64,000 nucleotides of DNA, taken from NCBI RefSeq assembly GCF_020510425.1, contig NZ_JAHBAH010000001.1, positions 1,717,001 to 1,781,000 of the forward strand, given 5' to 3'. Made by a program: the position numbers and the translations under genes. Shown here one piece after another: positions 34,598 through 45,179 of the stretch (position 1 is the stretch's first letter; every line of letters begins with the position of its first letter). The DNA is from Quatrionicoccus australiensis. Lineage in GTDB: Bacteria > Pseudomonadota > Gammaproteobacteria > Burkholderiales > Rhodocyclaceae. Under the pieces are notes generated by a model. The model made no database searches. It was not told the origin of the DNA and saw only the letters and a program-made list of their open reading frames with translations.

Positions 34598-35844
34598 CGG
34601 ATGAAGGGGAAATCCGGTGCCGCGCGCTGGCCGCTCATCAAGTCGGCCAATGCCGCCGCCGAACCGCAGGACAGCGTCCAGCCCAGCGTGCCGTGGCCGG
34701 TGTTGAGCCACAGGTTGGCGTAGCGCGTGCGACCGATGTACGGCAGATTGGACGGCGTCGCCGGACGCAGGCCGCACCAGTATTCCGGTTCGGCCGCCAG
34801 ATCAAGGCCGGGAAACAGGCGTTGCGTGCGCTCGATCAAGGCGCGGCAGCGCACTGGATTGAGTTCGAGGTTGTAGCCGTTGAACTCGGCCGTGCCGGCA
34901 ATACGCAGGCGATTGCCGAAGCGGGAAAAGACCAGCTTGCGCTCGTCGTCGGTCAGGCTGACCGTCGGCGCGACACAACCATCGGCCAAAGTCAGCGTTG
35001 CCGAATAGCCCTTGGCCGGATAGACCGGCAAGCCGATGCCGAGCGGCTTGAGCAGCAAGGGCGAATAGCTGCCCAGCGCCAGCACGTAGGCATCGGCCTG
35101 CAGCATGCGCGCAGCGTCGGCGTCATGCACCTGCACGCCGCTGATCTTGCCGTCGGCCGCGACGATACGGTCGACCGTCGTATTCAGGCAAAAATCAACG
35201 CCGGCCGCCTGCGCCTTGTCGGCCAGTGCGCGCGTGAATTTGTGGGCGTCGCCCGACTCGTCCGACGGCGTGTAATCGCCACCGACCAGCAGATGACGGG
35301 CGCCGCTCAGGGCCGGTTCGATTTCCAGGCATTTTTCGACGTCGACCGTCTCGCGATCCAGCCCGAATTCGCGCATGATGCGCGCCGCCTCGACGGCGCG
35401 TTCGCACTCGTCGGCTTCGGTGTAGATATGCAGGATGCCGCGCTCGAGATGGTCGTAGCGCAGATCGAGCTCCTGGCGCAGCGCCTGCAGCTGGCTGCGA
35501 CTGTAAAGCGCGAGGGCGACGATCGCCGCGATGTTGTGGCGCGTCCGGCCGGGCAGGCATTCGCGCAGGAAACGCAGGCCCCAGGCGAGTTGCGCCGGAT
35601 CGGCCCGCCAGCGCCAGAGAAGCGGCGCATCCTCGCGCCCCAGCCATTTCAGCAGGCGCGGCAGGACATGCGGATTGGCCCAGGGTTCGGCATGCGAGAC
35701 GGAAATCTGGCCGCCGTTGGCGAAGCTGGTTTCGTTGCCGGCCACCGGCTGGCGATCGACGACCGTCACCTCGTGTCCGGCGCGGGCGAGATACCATGCG
35801 GTCGTGGTGCCGACGACGCCGGCGCCCAGCACGAGTACCCTCAA
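34591..35844 (-). CDS. dadA: D-amino acid dehydrogenase, small subunit type
   Basis: This 417-residue FAD enzyme oxidises D-amino acids (mainly D-alanine) and passes electrons to the quinone pool. It opens with the FAD motif VLVLGAGVVGTTTAWYLARA and has ETSFANGGQISVSHAEPWANP and YWCGLRPATPSNLPYIG. It starts at a TTG overlapping the spoT stop (TTGA), with GGGAGCG upstream; the longer open frame upstream only mirrors spoT. Confidence 0.92.
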   Translation of the reverse strand: MRVLVLGAGVVGTTTAWYLARAGHEVTVVDRQPVAGNETSFANGGQISVSHAEPWANPHVLPRLLKWLGREDAPLLWRWRADPAQLAWGLRFLRECLPGRTRHNIAAIVALALYSRSQLQALRQELDLRYDHLERGILHIYTEADECERAVEAARIMREFGLDRETVDVEKCLEIEPALSGARHLLVGGDYTPSDESGDAHKFTRALADKAQAAGVDFCLNTTVDRIVAADGKISGVQVHDADAARMLQADAYVLALGSYSPLLLKPLGIGLPVYPAKGYSATLTLADGCVAPTVSLTDDERKLVFSRFGNRLRIAGTAEFNGYNLELNPVRCRALIERTQRLFPGLDLAAEPEYWCGLRPATPSNLPYIGRTRYANLWLNTGHGTLGWTLSCGSAAALADLMSGQRAAPDFPFIRC

Positions 35845-38000
35845 ACTTCGCTCCCGCGCTCCCGCACGATGCGGGTGACTTCCGGAATATGGCGCATGCC
35901 GCGCATCACGGCTGCCAGATGGTTGCGGTGCGCGACCTGGATGGTGAAGCGGAGCAGCGTGAACAGATGCTCGGAATCGGCATCCATCGAAACATGCTCG
36001 ATGTTCGAGCCGGCTTCGGCGATCGCCGCGGCGACCTGGGCGAGCACGCCGCGCGTGTTCTTGACCTCGACCTTGATCCGGATGTCGAACAGTTTGCCTT
36101 CTTCCGGCTCCCATTCGACATCGATCCACTTCTGCGGCTCGGTCGAGCGCGACTTGCGGATGCTCGGGCAGTCATGGGTATGAATCACCAGACCGCTGCC
36201 CTTCCTGATCGAACCGATGATCGGATCGCCCGGAATCGGCTGGCAACAGCGCGCCAGCTGGATGGCCATACCTTCGGTACCGTGGATGGCGAGCGCCATG
36301 TTGCCCGGCAGGTCGGTGCCCATGTCCTCGCGCGCCAGCAGGCGACGGGCAACCACGGAAGGCAGGCGCTTGCCGAGGCCGATGTCGGTGTAGATCTCTT
36401 CGATGTTCTTCTGGCCGCTCGACTTGACCATCTGGTCCCAGGCATCGGCCGGGATCGAGATCGGCACGACGCCGAGCGAGAGCAGTTCCTGGCGCAGCAG
36501 GCGTTCGCCCAGACGCGACGATTCCTCGTTCTGCATCGTGCGCAGGAAGTGGCGGATCTTGCTGCGCGCCCGCCCGGTCTTGACGTAAGTCAGCCAGACC
36601 GGATTCGGGCTGGCCTGCGCCGAGGTGATGATCTCCACCAGATCGCCATTGCGCATCTCGGTGCGCAGCGGCGCCAGTTCGTGATTGACGCGTGCCGCCG
36701 AGCAGTGGTGGCCGACGTCGGTATGCACGGCGTAGGCGAAGTCGACCACGGTGGCGCCGCGCGGCAGGGCCATGATCTTGCCCTTGGGCGTGAACACGTA
36801 AACCTCGTCCGGGAAGAGGTCGATCTTGACGTTCTCGAAGAACTCGGACGAGTCGCCGCTCTGCATTTCGAGCAGGGACTGCAGCCACTTGTGCGTCTTG
36901 ATCTGCAGATCGGCGCCGCTATCCTCGATGTCCTTGTACAGCCAGTGAGCGGCAACGCCCTCCTGCGCGACATGATGCATCTCGTGCGTGCGGATCTGCA
37001 CCTCGACCGGCGTACCGTACGGACCGATCAGCGTCGTGTGCAGCGACTGGTAGCCGTTCGCCTTGGGAATCGCGATGTAGTCCTTGAACTTGCCGGGCAC
37101 CGGCTTGTACAGCGCATGCAGGGCGCCGAGCGCCAGGTAGCAGGTCGGCACATTCTCGACGACGACCCGGAAACCATAGATATCGAGCACCTGTGAGAAG
37201 GAGAGGTGCTTTTCCTTCATCTTGCAGAAGGTCGAGTACAGGCTCTTTTCGCGCCCGAACACCTCGGACTTCAGACCGGCACTCGTCAGCTTGTCGCGAA
37301 TGCCGTCGAGAATGCGCGACAGCAGTTCCTTGCGATTGCCGCGTGCCGCCTTCATCGCCTTGGTCAGCACCTCGGCGCGATGCGGGTGGATCAGGCGAAA
37401 GCAGGTGTCCTGCAACTCGCGGTACAGCTTGTTCAAGCCCAGACGCAGCGCGATCGGCGCGTAGATTTCCAGGGTTTCGCGGGCGATGCGGGCGCGCTTG
37501 TCCTGACGCATCGCCGACATCGTCGCCAGATTGTGCTGGCGGTCGGCGAGCTTGATCAGCACGACGCGCAGGTCGCGCGCCATCGCCATCAGCATCTTGC
37601 GGAAATTCTCGGCCTGCGCCTCCTGGTAGGAAGCGAATTCCATCTTGTCGAGCTTGGACAGGCCATCGACCAGCTCGGCGACTTCCTTGCCGAACAGGTC
37701 GGCCAGTTCGCGCTTGCTGGTGCCGGTGTCTTCCAGCACGTCGTGGAGCAGTGCCGCCATCACGGCATCGGCATCCATCCGCCATTCGACGACGGCGCCG
37801 GCCACAGCCAGCGGATGCGTGATGTAGGCTTCGCCGGACATGCGCTTCTGGTGCGCATGCGCCTTGGCCGAGAAGGCATACGCCTTCTCGATCTGCGCTA
37901 CTTCTTCCGGAGAAAGATAGTCGAGACTATCGAGAAAAACCCGGTAGGCGGGTTCTTCCATGGCAGGCGGTGGTGATGACGGCGTTGACCCCATCAGCAT
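35841..38000 (-). CDS. spoT: Bifunctional (p)ppGpp synthase/hydrolase SpoT
   Basis: The stringent-response enzyme has 719 residues. The HD hydrolase domain is intact (THP at 61-63, LLHDVLEDT with H86 D87 and E90 D91), so it can degrade ppGpp. The synthase domain contains FGREKSLYSTFCKMKEKH and GYQSLHTTLIGPYG. TGS (about 400-460) and C-terminal ACT domains follow. This is the RelA/SpoT homologue type linked to rpoZ. The operon gmk-rpoZ-spoT is conserved; its stop overlaps dadA by 4 bases. Confidence 0.95.
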   Translation of the reverse strand: MLMGSTPSSPPPAMEEPAYRVFLDSLDYLSPEEVAQIEKAYAFSAKAHAHQKRMSGEAYITHPLAVAGAVVEWRMDADAVMAALLHDVLEDTGTSKRELADLFGKEVAELVDGLSKLDKMEFASYQEAQAENFRKMLMAMARDLRVVLIKLADRQHNLATMSAMRQDKRARIARETLEIYAPIALRLGLNKLYRELQDTCFRLIHPHRAEVLTKAMKAARGNRKELLSRILDGIRDKLTSAGLKSEVFGREKSLYSTFCKMKEKHLSFSQVLDIYGFRVVVENVPTCYLALGALHALYKPVPGKFKDYIAIPKANGYQSLHTTLIGPYGTPVEVQIRTHEMHHVAQEGVAAHWLYKDIEDSGADLQIKTHKWLQSLLEMQSGDSSEFFENVKIDLFPDEVYVFTPKGKIMALPRGATVVDFAYAVHTDVGHHCSAARVNHELAPLRTEMRNGDLVEIITSAQASPNPVWLTYVKTGRARSKIRHFLRTMQNEESSRLGERLLRQELLSLGVVPISIPADAWDQMVKSSGQKNIEEIYTDIGLGKRLPSVVARRLLAREDMGTDLPGNMALAIHGTEGMAIQLARCCQPIPGDPIIGSIRKGSGLVIHTHDCPSIRKSRSTEPQKWIDVEWEPEEGKLFDIRIKVEVKNTRGVLAQVAAAIAEAGSNIEHVSMDADSEHLFTLLRFTIQVAHRNHLAAVMRGMRHIPEVTRIVRERGSEV

Positions 38001-38014
38001 TCACCGCGCCGAAC

Positions 38015-38221
38015 TCAGCCCAGACTGCGGTTGAGGATTTCGATGCCGACCTTGCCGGCGCCGACTTCGCGCAGGGCAACAACCGTCGGCTTGTGCTTGC
38101 CGGCTTCGACCAGCGGGGTCGCGCCATTGGCCAGCTGACGGGCACGGTTGGCCGCCGTCAGGGTCATCTGGAAGCGGTTGGGAATTCTTTTCAGGCAGTC
38201 ATCAATCGTAACGCGAGCCAT
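38015..38221 (-). CDS. rpoZ: RNA polymerase omega subunit
   Basis: The 68-residue RpoZ reads [20 protein letters not shown] at the start, then TAANRARQL. It helps assemble the polymerase and forms part of the ppGpp site. GAGG lies upstream. It sits between gmk and spoT, 17 and 14 bases from each. Confidence 0.97.
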   Translation of the reverse strand: MARVTIDDCLKRIPNRFQMTLTAANRARQLANGATPLVEAGKHKPTVVALREVGAGKVGIEILNRSLG

Positions 38222-38237
38222 GTAAAACCTCGGAAAA

Positions 38238-38843
38238 TCAGATCATTCGGTCGAAGAGGGCAGCGTGCCGGGCAGCTTGCGCGGCGTACTGCAAACGGGA
38301 TGCACGCACCACGGCGCGCAGATCAAGCAGCGCCTCTTCCAGTTGGTTGTTAATAATAACATAGTCGAATTCCCCGACATGGAGCATCTCGGCCTGTGCT
38401 GCGGCCAGACGACGCGCGATGACGTCGGCGGCATCGGTGCCGCGCCCGGTCAGACGGCGTTCCAGCTCTTCCATCGAGGGCGGCAAAATGAAGATGCCGA
38501 TCGCCTCGGGAAACTGCTGCCGCACCTGTTGCGCGCCCTGCCAGTCGATTTCGAGCAGGACATCGGCGTCGACCGCCAGCTGGTCGGCAATCCATTTTTT
38601 CGAAGTGCCGTAGAAATTGCCATGCACTTCGGCCCATTCGAGAAACTCCTGACGCTCGATCATGGCGCGGAAAGTTGTCGTGTCGACGAAATGGTATTCG
38701 CGGCCGTCCTGCTCGCCCGGCCGCGGCTGGCGGGTGGTGAAGGAGATCGACAGGCGCACCGGCTCGGCTTCGAGCAGGAGGCGTACAAGCGTGGTCTTGC
38801 CGGCGCCGGACGGGGCGGCGACGACATAAAGATTTCCGGCCAT
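38238..38843 (-). CDS. gmk: Guanylate kinase
   Basis: Converts GMP to GDP with ATP. The 201 residues show the P loop [18 protein letters not shown], the GMP-binding [20 protein letters not shown] and [12 protein letters not shown]. It precedes rpoZ and spoT in the usual order. Its ATG lies 3 bases after the stop of a hybrid sensor kinase gene, so the two are probably co-transcribed. Confidence 0.97.
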   Translation of the reverse strand: MAGNLYVVAAPSGAGKTTLVRLLLEAEPVRLSISFTTRQPRPGEQDGREYHFVDTTTFRAMIERQEFLEWAEVHGNFYGTSKKWIADQLAVDADVLLEIDWQGAQQVRQQFPEAIGIFILPPSMEELERRLTGRGTDAADVIARRLAAAQAEMLHVGEFDYVIINNQLEEALLDLRAVVRASRLQYAAQAARHAALFDRMI

Positions 38844-38846
38844 GGT

Positions 38847-41438
38847 TTATTCCTGGGTTGGACGTTTCTGATCAGCGACTGCCCGCGGCAGCCAGTGCAG
38901 CAGTTTACTGAAAAGTAGCTCCGGGTCGACCGGCTTCGGTATGTGATCGTTCATTCCCGCCGCCAGACAGCGTGCCCGGTCGGCATCGAAGGCGTTGGCC
39001 GTCATCGCCAGAATCGGTGTCTGGCCGTACGCAGGCAAGGCGCGAATCTGCTGCGTGGCAGTGAAACCATCCATTTCCGGCATCAACAGATCCATCAGGA
39101 TCAGGTCGTAGCAGGCATTACTGGCCATGCGCACGGCAAGCGCGCCGTTTTCGGCCAGATCGACCTGCAGCCCGGCGAAATCGCGCAGCAGCTCAAGCGC
39201 CACCTCCTGGTTGATCTGGTCGTCTTCCACCAGCAACAGGCGGGCAGTGCAGCAGTTTTCCCGAAGCGTCGCTTCATTGTCGGCGAGCACTGCGGAATCC
39301 GCCTCTTCCGGACGGTCGACCGCTGCCAGCTTGCCAAAACGGACATTGATCCAGAAGGTGCTACCGACACCCGGTGTGCTTTCGACACCAACGGCGCCGC
39401 CCATCAACTCACCTAGACGCCGGTTGATCGCCAGCCCGAGACCGGTACCGCCATACTGGCGAGTCGTTGAGTTGTCCGCCTGCTCGAAGGCCATGAAGAG
39501 GCGTGGCAATACCTCTGCCGCAATGCCGATCCCGCTGTCCTGCACTTCGAAACGGGCGAGCAGCGAGCTTTCATTTTCTTCAAGCACCCGCGCCCGCAGT
39601 TCGATGCCGCCCGTCGCGGTGAACTTGATCGCATTTGCCAGGTAATTGAGCAGCGCCTGCGACAAACGCGTCCGGTCGCCCACCAGCAGCGCCGGCAGAT
39701 CACCCGTCGAGGTCGTGAATGACAAGCCTTTGACCTGCGCCCGACCGGCGTAAAGACCACTCAGTTCCGCCAGCACATCGGCCACGGCGAAAGGCGCCGA
39801 TTCGATGACCAGCTTGCCGGACTCGATTTTCGAGATATCGAGCACGTCGTTGATGATCGCCATCAGATGATGGGCCGAGCTCGAAATCTTGTCCAGACGG
39901 TCGACCTGCGCCGGCACCAGCAATTCACGCTGCAACAGGTGAGTCAGGCCGATGATGGCATTCATCGGCGTGCGGATCTCGTGACTCATGTTGGCCAGGA
40001 AGCTGCTCTTGGCGCGACTGGCCGACTCCGCGGCGTCCTTGGCGCTCTCCAGTTCGACCGTTCGCTCGCGAACCAGGCATTCGAGGTGCAGGCGATAGTT
40101 TTCCAGCTCCTTCGCATTTTTCTTCTGCTCGTCGATATCGGTCATCAGCCCGACCAGCCCGACCGGACAACCGCGCCCATCCTGCAAGGGCCGGGCACAG
40201 AGAAAGCCCCAGAACACACCGCCATCAGCCCGCCGATAGACCCGTTCGTGACGGGCAAAGGGGACTTCGGCACGGAGCAGGCGCCGCAACCAGTCTGCGG
40301 CCTCCGCGCGCTCGGCATCAACGACATAGGTCAGGTAATCGCTGCCCATCAGCTGCTCGAGACGGCAAGCCAGCATGCCGGCCATGCGCTCGTTGGCATG
40401 CGTGATCCGCCCCTGCGCATCCAGCAGAAAGATGGCGCCGTCGGACGCCTCGAAGATGGTCCGCAGCATGCCCTCGCGATCCGCCAGACGCCGTGCATAG
40501 CGCTGCAGGAGCAGCACACACAGACCGCTCAGCACGATGAAGACGAGCAGCAGCACGAGCGTCGTCAGCACCTGGTTGCGCCAGGGGGCCAGGTAATCGT
40601 CCTCGGCCACCCCGACATTGACGTAGAAGCGGTACTGCGGATTGAAACGAAAAACGTGCAGGCGCGGCATGCCATCAACACTGCTGACGCCGGCCCGGTA
40701 AACCCCGTGCAGGGGATTCGCCGCCAGCGCCGTGTGAAAATCATCGGAAACTACCGTCGAACCATAGTTCACCAGCGCCCCGATCTTCGGCAGGCGAACC
40801 ATGACCCCCAGATCGGCATCACGCAGACTGACCGTGCCATGCGCCCCCAGTTGCAAGGCGCCGAAATGTTTTTCGAAATGTTCGAGGCTCAGGCTGGCGT
40901 AGGCAACCCCGGCAAACGCGCCATGCCGGTCACTGAGTCGACGCGCCAGCACAATCGCCCACTTGCCGCTGATCCGGCCAACGATCGGCTTGGAAATGAC
41001 CAGCCCGGTGCTGGCGTCAGCGCGTAAGAGCTTGAAATAGTCGCGATCCGCCAGGCTTGAACTGGCGCCTGTCTCGCCGCCGGCATCGGCAATGCTCAGG
41101 CGCTGCATCGACTCCTGGCGCGCCGCCAGACGCGCCAGGAACGCATCCATGTCGCTGCGCCCCACCGGACCAAGCTGCGCCCGCCGCTCATATTCATCGG
41201 CCACCGAGCGCAGGATCAGATCAACCTTTTCCAGCGAAGCCGCGACATCGCGCTCGAGCACCTGGGTCAGGTTCTCTGCCTCCAGTGTGGCACTGGAGCG
41301 AACGTGCTCAAGCCCGCTTTGCAGGAACAAGCCGGCGAAAGCGCAAATGCACAGGACCACCGTCAGCCAGCCGGCAAACAGTTGCCAGGCCAGCGTCCGC
41401 GGCGAAACCGTCGAGGCATTTTGAATCGGGGTCGGCAT
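38847..41438 (-). CDS. Hybrid sensor histidine kinase with receiver domain
   Basis: The 863-residue membrane kinase has a first helix (about 20-42), a large periplasmic double-CACHE-like sensor (about 45-280), a second helix, a PAS/PAC domain (about 325-440; [20 protein letters not shown]), coiled coil, HisKA with [19 protein letters not shown], HATPase_c ([29 protein letters not shown]), and a receiver domain ([35 protein letters not shown]). No Hpt domain is attached. AGGAGG lies 9 bases before MPTPIQ. It lies between yicC and gmk, genes that are often adjacent; the ligand is unknown. Confidence 0.9.
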   Translation of the reverse strand: MPTPIQNASTVSPRTLAWQLFAGWLTVVLCICAFAGLFLQSGLEHVRSSATLEAENLTQVLERDVAASLEKVDLILRSVADEYERRAQLGPVGRSDMDAFLARLAARQESMQRLSIADAGGETGASSSLADRDYFKLLRADASTGLVISKPIVGRISGKWAIVLARRLSDRHGAFAGVAYASLSLEHFEKHFGALQLGAHGTVSLRDADLGVMVRLPKIGALVNYGSTVVSDDFHTALAANPLHGVYRAGVSSVDGMPRLHVFRFNPQYRFYVNVGVAEDDYLAPWRNQVLTTLVLLLVFIVLSGLCVLLLQRYARRLADREGMLRTIFEASDGAIFLLDAQGRITHANERMAGMLACRLEQLMGSDYLTYVVDAERAEAADWLRRLLRAEVPFARHERVYRRADGGVFWGFLCARPLQDGRGCPVGLVGLMTDIDEQKKNAKELENYRLHLECLVRERTVELESAKDAAESASRAKSSFLANMSHEIRTPMNAIIGLTHLLQRELLVPAQVDRLDKISSSAHHLMAIINDVLDISKIESGKLVIESAPFAVADVLAELSGLYAGRAQVKGLSFTTSTGDLPALLVGDRTRLSQALLNYLANAIKFTATGGIELRARVLEENESSLLARFEVQDSGIGIAAEVLPRLFMAFEQADNSTTRQYGGTGLGLAINRRLGELMGGAVGVESTPGVGSTFWINVRFGKLAAVDRPEEADSAVLADNEATLRENCCTARLLLVEDDQINQEVALELLRDFAGLQVDLAENGALAVRMASNACYDLILMDLLMPEMDGFTATQQIRALPAYGQTPILAMTANAFDADRARCLAAGMNDHIPKPVDPELLFSKLLHWLPRAVADQKRPTQE

Positions 41439-41637
41439 GCCGGACAGCCTCCTTTGCAAGACCTGAAAAACCCGAAATGCGAATGAAGAACGCACCTGGG
41501 AAGCAAACACCCTTATGAAAAAGGCATTGCCAGTCTAGCGCAAAAAGAGGCCCCGCTGCACAGCAGGAATGCATCGGGCATGCGACGCCCGAGAGCAAGA
41601 ACCGGCCGGACTTTTGCCCGACCGGGAAACGCCGGAA

Positions 41638-42504
41638 CTACTCCAGATTCTGGATCTGTTCGCGCATCTGCTCGATGAGCAGCTTGAGATCGACCGAGGC
41701 TTGCGACACCTCGGTAATCGCCGATTTGGAACCGAGCGTATTGGCTTCGCGATTGAGTTCCTGCATCAGGAAATCGAGGCGCTTGCCGCTGGCGCCGCCC
41801 TGACGGAGAACACGTTCGACTTCGTCGAGATGGGTACCGAGACGGCTCAGTTCTTCGGCGACATCGATGCGCGTCGCGAACACGGCGACTTCCTGCATGA
41901 TGCGGTCGTCGCTGGCGTTGCCGAGGGCTTCCTGCAGACGCTGGCGCAGCTTGTCGGCGAACAGGGCCTGCGCTTCGGGAATGCGCGGCGCCACGTTGCG
42001 GACGATGTCGCGCATGGCGTTCACCCGGTCGACGATCATTGCAGCCAGTTTTTCACCTTCGCGGCCGCGGCTGGCGGTGAATTCGTCCAGCACCTCGCGG
42101 GCCAGCGCCAGCACCGGCGCATTGAAGGTGGCAAAGTCGATCGACTGGTCGCCGAACATGCCCGGCCAGCGCAGCACGTCATTGACCGAGAGCGGTCGCG
42201 CTTCCGGCATCGCTTCGCGAACGCGCGCGTTGAGCACGGTCAGCGAGCCGAGCAGGTCGGCGTTGAGTTCGAGCTGATCGGCGCGTGCCGCCGACGCATT
42301 GAAGGACAGCCGACACTCGATCTTGCCGCGCGCCAGACGCGAGGCAAGCAGTTCACGCAACGGCATCTCGAGCGCACGCAAATCTTCGCTGATGCGAAAA
42401 TGAAAATCGAGATAGCGGGAATTGACGCTTTTAAGCTCAAGTTGCAGCGTTCCGCGCTCGATATCGCGCGTTTTAACTGCATAACCGGTCATACTGGAAA
42501 TCAT
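41638..42504 (-). CDS. yicC: YicC family protein, endoribonuclease
   Basis: The 288-residue protein has the YicC signatures MISSMTGYAVKT at the start, LELKSVNSRYLDFHFRI, and an ending KLLIEQMREQIQNLE. E. coli YicC is an endoribonuclease involved in small-RNA decay. It diverges from the Ser/Thr kinase gene across a 75-base gap. The second ATG four codons later is a possible alternative start. Confidence 0.93.
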   Translation of the reverse strand: MISSMTGYAVKTRDIERGTLQLELKSVNSRYLDFHFRISEDLRALEMPLRELLASRLARGKIECRLSFNASAARADQLELNADLLGSLTVLNARVREAMPEARPLSVNDVLRWPGMFGDQSIDFATFNAPVLALAREVLDEFTASRGREGEKLAAMIVDRVNAMRDIVRNVAPRIPEAQALFADKLRQRLQEALGNASDDRIMQEVAVFATRIDVAEELSRLGTHLDEVERVLRQGGASGKRLDFLMQELNREANTLGSKSAITEVSQASVDLKLLIEQMREQIQNLE

Positions 42505-42579
42505 GTCTGGAGTGTCTCCGCTTTACAGGCCGGACAACACGCCCGAAAATGCCTGATACGCATCATAACCGCGAGCCCA

Positions 42580-43527
42580 ATGGCGCAACAAGCCAATCAG
42601 CCGTTACCCAACGGCTTCCAACTGGAAGAGTACACGATAGACCGCCAGCTCTCGCTCGGCGGCTTTTCCATCGTCTACCTGGCGACCGATGCCGACGACC
42701 AGCAGGTCGCGATCAAGGAGTACCTGCCGAACAGTCTGGCACTGCGCAATGACGGCGACGTCAAACCGGTGATTACCGCCGAACACCTCGGCGCCTTCCG
42801 CTACGGCATGAAATGCTTCTTCGAAGAAGGCCGTTCGCTGGCCAAGCTGTCGCACCCGAACGTGATCCGCGTGTTGAATTTCTTCCGCGCCAACGACACC
42901 GTGTACATGGTCATGGAATATGAGCATGGCCGCACGCTGCAGGAATTCATCCACAAGCACCAGGGCCACATTTCGGAACGTTTCATCCGCGGCGTATTCA
43001 CCCGCATGCTGAACGGCCTGCGCGAGGTGCATGCGCACAAGCTGCTGCACCTCGACCTCAAGCCTTCCAACATCTACCTGCGCAGCGACAACACGCCGGT
43101 GCTGATCGACTTCGGCGCCGCGCGCCAGACCCTGATCACCGACCAGCCGATCCTCAAGCCGATGTACACGCCGGGTTTCGCCTCGCCCGAGCATTACGGT
43201 TCGCGCAAGGATCTCGGGCCGTGGAGCGACATCTACAGCGTCGGCGCCTCGATGTACGCCTGCCTGGCCGGCTCTGCGCCGCAGGCGGCCGACGAGCGCA
43301 TGAAAAAAGACACCCTGGGCCCGGCGATGATGCGCTGGGAAGGCCAGTACTCCGACCGCCTGCTCGAGATCATCGACTGGTGCCTGAACCTCAACCATCT
43401 TTACCGGCCGCAAAGTGTCTTCACGCTGCAGAAGGCACTGGTCGAAACGATTACGCCGCCCAGCCCCAAGGATGCCGAGCACTGGCTGGACCGCCTGGTC
43501 GGAAAATTCCGGAAGCCGACTAAATGA
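42580..43527 (+). CDS. Serine/threonine protein kinase
   Basis: The 315-residue kinase fills one Hanks-type domain: Gly-loop LSLGGFSIVYLA (24-35), VAIK with K46, catalytic HLDLKPSN (157-164, with D159; HLD in place of HRD), DFG (177-179) and PGFASPEHYGSRKDLGPWSD. No membrane segment or sensor domain is attached, so it is soluble. Its stop overlaps the start of a PP2C phosphatase (ATGA), a kinase/phosphatase pair. The targets are unknown. Confidence 0.92.
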   Translation: MAQQANQPLPNGFQLEEYTIDRQLSLGGFSIVYLATDADDQQVAIKEYLPNSLALRNDGDVKPVITAEHLGAFRYGMKCFFEEGRSLAKLSHPNVIRVLNFFRANDTVYMVMEYEHGRTLQEFIHKHQGHISERFIRGVFTRMLNGLREVHAHKLLHLDLKPSNIYLRSDNTPVLIDFGAARQTLITDQPILKPMYTPGFASPEHYGSRKDLGPWSDIYSVGASMYACLAGSAPQAADERMKKDTLGPAMMRWEGQYSDRLLEIIDWCLNLNHLYRPQSVFTLQKALVETITPPSPKDAEHWLDRLVGKFRKPTK

Positions 43528-44441
43528 GATTCAGCATTTATCAGGACAGCCTGCAGGGCGGCCGCGCCAACAACGAGGACCGCACCACCTATTGCTACTC
43601 GCGCGACGCACTGCTGATGGCGGTGGCGGACGGCATGGGCGGCCACCATTACGGCGAGATCGCCGCGCAGATCGCCATCCAGACGCTGGCCGACAGCTTC
43701 CAGCACGAAGCGCAGCCGCTGATCGGCGACCCGTTCCGCTTCCTGCAAAAAGCAATGAGCAATGCGCACCACGCCATTCTCGACTACGCGACCCTGCATC
43801 ACCTGAAAGACTCGCCGCGCACGACCTGCGTCGCCTGCCTGGTCCAGGACAATGTCGCCTACTGGGCACACGCCGGCGACTCGCGCCTGTTCCTGATGCG
43901 CGACGGCAAGGTGATCACCCAGACGCGCGACCACTCGCGCGTCCGCCTGCTCATCGAGGAAGGCCTGATTACCGAAATCCAGGCTGCGCACCACCCGGAT
44001 CGCAACAAGATCTACAGTTGCCTGGGCAGCCCGACGCCGCCGGAAATCGAGTTTTCGCGCAAGACACCACTCGAACACGGCGACATCCTGCTGCTGTGCA
44101 GCGACGGCCTGTGGGGCGTCACCTCCGGCGAGCAGATGGCGATCAGCCTGCATGGCACCAACCTGCTCGAAGCCGTACCGACCCTGATGAAACAGGCCGA
44201 AATCAAGGGTGGACCGCATGGCGACAACCTCTCCGTGGTTGCCGTGCGCTGGGAGCAAAGCTATGTCGAGGAAGCAACCAGCTCGATCTCGACGCAGACC
44301 ATGACCCAGGGCGAAGTGACGACGCGACTTGAAGAGTTCGGGCGCAACCCGGCTTACAAGAGCGATCTGACCGAAGACGAAATTGAAAAGGCGATTGAGG
44401 AAATCCGCAACGCCATCGACAAATACAACCCGAAAAAATAA
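43524..44441 (+). CDS. PP2C-type serine/threonine phosphatase
   Basis: The 305-residue phosphatase has the PP2C metal-binding motifs NNEDR (about 17-20), VADGMGGHHYGE (about 34-45), HAGDSRLFLMRDG and LCSDGLWGVTSGEQM. The C-terminal 50 residues are outside the domain and rich in acidic and Thr/Ser residues. It shares a 4-base overlap with the kinase gene, so they are translated in coupled fashion. It should reverse the phosphorylation made by that kinase. Confidence 0.93.
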   Translation: MRFSIYQDSLQGGRANNEDRTTYCYSRDALLMAVADGMGGHHYGEIAAQIAIQTLADSFQHEAQPLIGDPFRFLQKAMSNAHHAILDYATLHHLKDSPRTTCVACLVQDNVAYWAHAGDSRLFLMRDGKVITQTRDHSRVRLLIEEGLITEIQAAHHPDRNKIYSCLGSPTPPEIEFSRKTPLEHGDILLLCSDGLWGVTSGEQMAISLHGTNLLEAVPTLMKQAEIKGGPHGDNLSVVAVRWEQSYVEEATSSISTQTMTQGEVTTRLEEFGRNPAYKSDLTEDEIEKAIEEIRNAIDKYNPKK

Positions 44442-44450
44442 GGAATCCCC

Positions 44451-45167
44451 ATGCGCCCCAGCCAACGCCAGGCCGACCAGCTCCGCCAGGTCCGCATCAC
44501 CCGCAACTTCACCCGCCATGCCGAAGGCTCGGTGCTGATCGAGATGGGTGACACACGCGTCCTGTGCAATGCCAGCGTCGAAGAAAACGTGCCGCCCTTC
44601 CTGCGCGGCAAGGGCCAGGGCTGGGTCACCGCCGAGTACGGCATGCTGCCGCGCGCCACCCACTCGCGCAGCTCGCGTGAAGCCGCCAAGGGCAAGCAGA
44701 CCGGCCGCACCCAGGAAATCCAGCGTCTGATCGGGCGCAGCCTGCGCGCCGTGGTCGATCTCAAGGCGCTCGGCGAACGCCAGATCACGCTTGACTGCGA
44801 TGTGCTGCAGGCCGACGGCGGCACGCGTTGCGCCTCGATCACCGGCGCCTGGATCGCGCTCTACGAAGCCTGCGAGAAGCTGGTCACCGCCGGCAAGCTG
44901 CCCGCCAACCCGGTGCGCGACCACGTCGCCGCCGTTTCGGTCGGCATCTACAACGGCGCCCCGGTGCTCGACCTCGATTACCCGGAAGACTCCAACTGCG
45001 ATACCGACATGAACGTCGTCATGACCGGCGCTGGCGGCATCGTCGAAGTCCAGGGCACGGCCGAGGGCGAACCGTTCACCCGCCAGCAGATGAACGTGCT
45101 GACCGACCTCGCCGAAGCCGGCATCCGTCAGCTAATCGCCGCGCAGCAAAGCGCGCTGGCCAGTTGA
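44451..45167 (+). CDS. rph: RNase PH
   Basis: Phosphorolytic 3' exoribonuclease for tRNA maturation. The 238 residues include the start [33 protein letters not shown], and the phosphate-binding [20 protein letters not shown] stretch ([20 protein letters not shown]) plus [24 protein letters not shown] precedes the ATG. It lies 9 bases after the PP2C gene. Confidence 0.97.
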   Translation: MRPSQRQADQLRQVRITRNFTRHAEGSVLIEMGDTRVLCNASVEENVPPFLRGKGQGWVTAEYGMLPRATHSRSSREAAKGKQTGRTQEIQRLIGRSLRAVVDLKALGERQITLDCDVLQADGGTRCASITGAWIALYEACEKLVTAGKLPANPVRDHVAAVSVGIYNGAPVLDLDYPEDSNCDTDMNVVMTGAGGIVEVQGTAEGEPFTRQQMNVLTDLAEAGIRQLIAAQQSALAS

Positions 45168-45179
45168 GCATTTTTACTG

